Positions 4,871 to 6,067 of a DNA stretch of 6,067 nucleotides are shown here, piece after piece; the stretch's first letter is position 1; each line of letters begins with the position of its first letter. Under the pieces are notes generated by a model that did not search any database, was not told where the DNA came from, and saw only the letters and a program-made list of their open reading frames with translations. The position numbers and the translations under genes were made by a program. Origin of the DNA: Bacillota bacterium (lineage in GTDB: Bacteria; Bacillota_A; Clostridia; Tissierellales; Peptoniphilaceae); assembly GCA_023418535.1 (NCBI GenBank), contig JAEZZN010000094.1, positions 1-6,067 on the forward strand, given 5' to 3'.

Positions 4871-6067
4871 AGTAGATGAGCTATTATATGGTGAAAAAGT
4901 TGAGTGGAAGAAAATTGGAGAGATTGCAAAAATACAAAGAGGAAGAGTGATTTCAAAAAAGTATATCCAAGATAATGCAGGGATTTATCCTGTATACTCA
5001 TCTCAAACAAAAAATGAAGGTGAAATAGGAAAGATTAATACTTATGATTTTGACGGAGAATATGTGACATGGACTACTGATGGAGCATATGCAGGAACGG
5101 TATTTTATAGAAATGGTAAATTTTCAATCACAAATATTTGTGGATTAATTGACCCTATTGATAAAACTAAAGTTTTACATAAATTTATAGCTTATTGGTT
5201 ACAAATTGAATCTGAAAAACATGTAAAAGGTGGTTCTGGAAATCCTAAATTAATGAGTAATGTTATGGCCAACATTACTATCCCAATTCCACCCCTAAAA
5301 ACGCAAGAAAAAATTGTAAAAACACTTGACAAATTAACAAATTATGTTTCAGAATTACAGGCAGAATTACAGGCTAGAGGTAAGCAATACGAGTACTACA
5401 GGGACGAGTTATTGAGTGAAGAAAATTTGAAGGTGATGTCTGAGAGAATTTTCATTAAAAATAATTTAGAGTTAAAAAGTTATAAAATACAAGATTTATG
5501 CATAAGACAAAAAGGAATAAACATTACAGCAAAAACTATGAAAGAGCTTGATAATAAAAATTCTTCAGTAAAAGTTTTTGCTGGTGGACAGACTACTGCG
5601 AGGTTAGAAGTTAAAGATGTTGGAGAAGAAAATGTTATATATAATCCGAGTGTAATTGTAAAATCAAGAGGTAATATAGATTTTGAATATTGCGATGAAC
5701 CATTTACGCATAAAAACGAATTATGGTCATATTCAACAAACGATGAAAGCATAAATATTAAGTTTTTATATTACACATTAAAAAGCAATTTACAATATTT
5801 TAGAGATAGAGCTATATCAGGTAAATTACCACAAATATCAACAGGTGTTACTGATAATTATAAAATACTATTACCATCAATAAGCATACAAAACAAAATA
5901 GTACAAATATTAGATAATTTCCAAAATTTAGTATCTCAAACACAAGGTCTTCTACCAGAAGAAATAGAACAAAGACAAAAACAATACGAATATTATCGTG
6001 AAAAACTGTTGACATTTGATTTAGATAGCGACACAATCACTAGACAGACAGACAGACAGACAGACAG
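4863..6067 (+). CDS. hsdS: Type I restriction-modification specificity subunit HsdS, 3' end beyond the window
   Basis: HsdS recognises the bipartite DNA target of the HsdM/HsdR complex. The frame opens at ATG 4863, five bases after GGAGGA (4852-4857), overlaps rhuM by 8 bases, and stays open for 401 codons to the window edge. TRD1 spans about residues 14-150 (starts VEWKKIGEIAKIQRG; contains YVTWTTDGAYAGTVFYRNG, followed by SGNPKLMSNVMANITIPIPP). The central conserved region has ELQAELQARGKQYEYYRDELL (split here as ELQAELQA, 164-171, and RGKQYEYYRDELL, 172-184). TRD2 is about 200-350 (IQDLCIRQKG, VKVFAGGQTTA, NPSVIVKSRG). The distal conserved region LPEEIEQRQKQYEYYREKLL (364-383) echoes the central one, as expected for HsdS. 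Family members usually end soon after LLTF; here the frame continues through LDSDTIT into a repeated RQTD tract coded by an AGAC repeat. The true end and any downstream fusion cannot be seen. Confidence 0.95.
   Translation, partial: MSKVDELLYGEKVEWKKIGEIAKIQRGRVISKKYIQDNAGIYPVYSSQTKNEGEIGKINTYDFDGEYVTWTTDGAYAGTVFYRNGKFSITNICGLIDPIDKTKVLHKFIAYWLQIESEKHVKGGSGNPKLMSNVMANITIPIPPLKTQEKIVKTLDKLTNYVSELQAELQARGKQYEYYRDELLSEENLKVMSERIFIKNNLELKSYKIQDLCIRQKGINITAKTMKELDNKNSSVKVFAGGQTTARLEVKDVGEENVIYNPSVIVKSRGNIDFEYCDEPFTHKNELWSYSTNDESINIKFLYYTLKSNLQYFRDRAISGKLPQISTGVTDNYKILLPSISIQNKIVQILDNFQNLVSQTQGLLPEEIEQRQKQYEYYREKLLTFDLDSDTITRQTDRQTD
5256..5279 (+). repeat. Perfect short inverted repeat in hsdS near the end of TRD1
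   Basis: Arms AGTAATGTT (5256-5264) and AACATTACT (5271-5279) are perfect 9-base complements around ATGGCC. The site lies at residues about 132-139, where the first recognition domain passes into the central conserved region. It may be a local mRNA hairpin. A role in recombination between hsdS copies would need a second copy, which is not in the window. Confidence 0.5.
5352..5375 (+). repeat. Two 12-base units coding (Glu-Leu-Gln-Ala)x2 in the HsdS central spacer
   Basis: GAATTACAGGCA (5352-5363) is followed directly by GAATTACAGGCT (5364-5375), differing only in the last base, and codes for ELQA twice (residues 164-171). The position corresponds to the TAEL repeats of EcoR124I-type HsdS. 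There, two or three 12-base units set the distance between the two recognition domains and so the length of the non-specific spacer in the DNA target. The copy number here is two. Change in copy number by slippage or unequal crossing-over keeps the frame. Confidence 0.85.
6042..6067 (+). repeat. Tetranucleotide simple sequence repeat (AGAC)n at the 3' end of hsdS, running off the window
   Basis: Six and a half copies of AGAC fill 6042-6067 with no interruption up to the last base, so the true copy number is unknown. The tract begins at codon 394 of hsdS. As 4 is not a multiple of 3, each unit gained or lost shifts the downstream frame. The repeat itself has no stop in any plus-strand frame and reads Arg-Gln-Thr-Asp in a cycle in all three. 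Tracts of this kind are classic phase-variation elements, for example GACA repeats in Haemophilus lgtC. Confidence 0.95.

Noticed and set aside
4627..5010. Minus-strand open frame of 127 codons opposite the rhuM/hsdS junction
   Set aside because: It is antisense to two well-supported genes, has a hydrophobic, Ser/Phe/Leu-rich composition typical of reading AT-rich coding DNA backwards, and matches no family I recognise.
5480..5752. Minus-strand open frame of 90 codons opposite hsdS
   Set aside because: It is fully antisense to the second recognition domain of HsdS; no domain and no convincing promoter.
5848..6036. Minus-strand open frame of 62 codons that looks like a membrane protein
   Set aside because: Its Phe/Val/Leu-rich sequence comes from reading Lys/Asn/Gln-rich hsdS codons in reverse; antisense to a conserved HsdS region.
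6042..6067. The terminal repeat as a CRISPR array or sequencing adaptor
   Set aside because: Units of 4 bases with no spacers exclude CRISPR. The tract continues the hsdS frame and follows natural coding sequence, so a true simple repeat is more likely than an artefact, though an assembly edge effect on its length is possible.

Overview
The window is AT-rich (about 30% G+C, judged by eye). Its genes have strong GGAGG-type ribosome binding sites, use AGA heavily for arginine, and have sigma-70/sigma-A type promoters. This suggests a low-GC Bacillota host, perhaps an anaerobic Clostridia/Tissierellia-like one; Fusobacteriota cannot be excluded. All genes read with the standard code. The content is an accessory, defence-type locus. 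No rRNA, tRNA, CRISPR array or insertion sequence was seen.

Layout: (1) A short left flank with a weak possible terminator. (2) A minus-strand XRE-family repressor (145-558). (3) A 328-base divergent control region (559-886). It has a near-consensus promoter for the repressor, another for the fic gene, and clusters of short inverted and direct repeats that look like operators. (4) A full-length Fic-family AMP-transferase (887-2053) with its own inhibitory helix and a C-terminal winged helix. (5) A short intergenic stretch with a strong terminator followed at once by a promoter (2165-2241). (6) A tightly coupled type I restriction-modification operon: hsdM (2272-3852), rhuM (3845-4870) and hsdS (4863 to the window end, still open). 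Each downstream gene overlaps the one before it by exactly 8 bases. hsdR is not in the window.

HsdM and HsdS should form the sequence-specific adenine methyltransferase core. HsdS has two target recognition domains joined by a conserved spacer and would set the recognition sequence. RhuM, of unknown biochemical role, sits between them in the same transcript. The most striking feature is that hsdS runs into a tetranucleotide tract (AGAC)n at the right edge. It begins just after the point where HsdS proteins normally end and encodes Arg-Gln-Thr-Asp over and over. Such tracts change length by replication slippage, so the gene is probably phase-variable in its C-terminal tail or in what it is fused to. 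hsdS also carries two 12-base units, (Glu-Leu-Gln-Ala)x2, at the position where EcoR124I-type enzymes change their recognition spacer by gaining or losing a unit. The specificity gene therefore has two separate slippage-prone elements. The Fic gene also has a nine-A tract near its start codon. Whether any of these vary in practice cannot be decided from one sequence.
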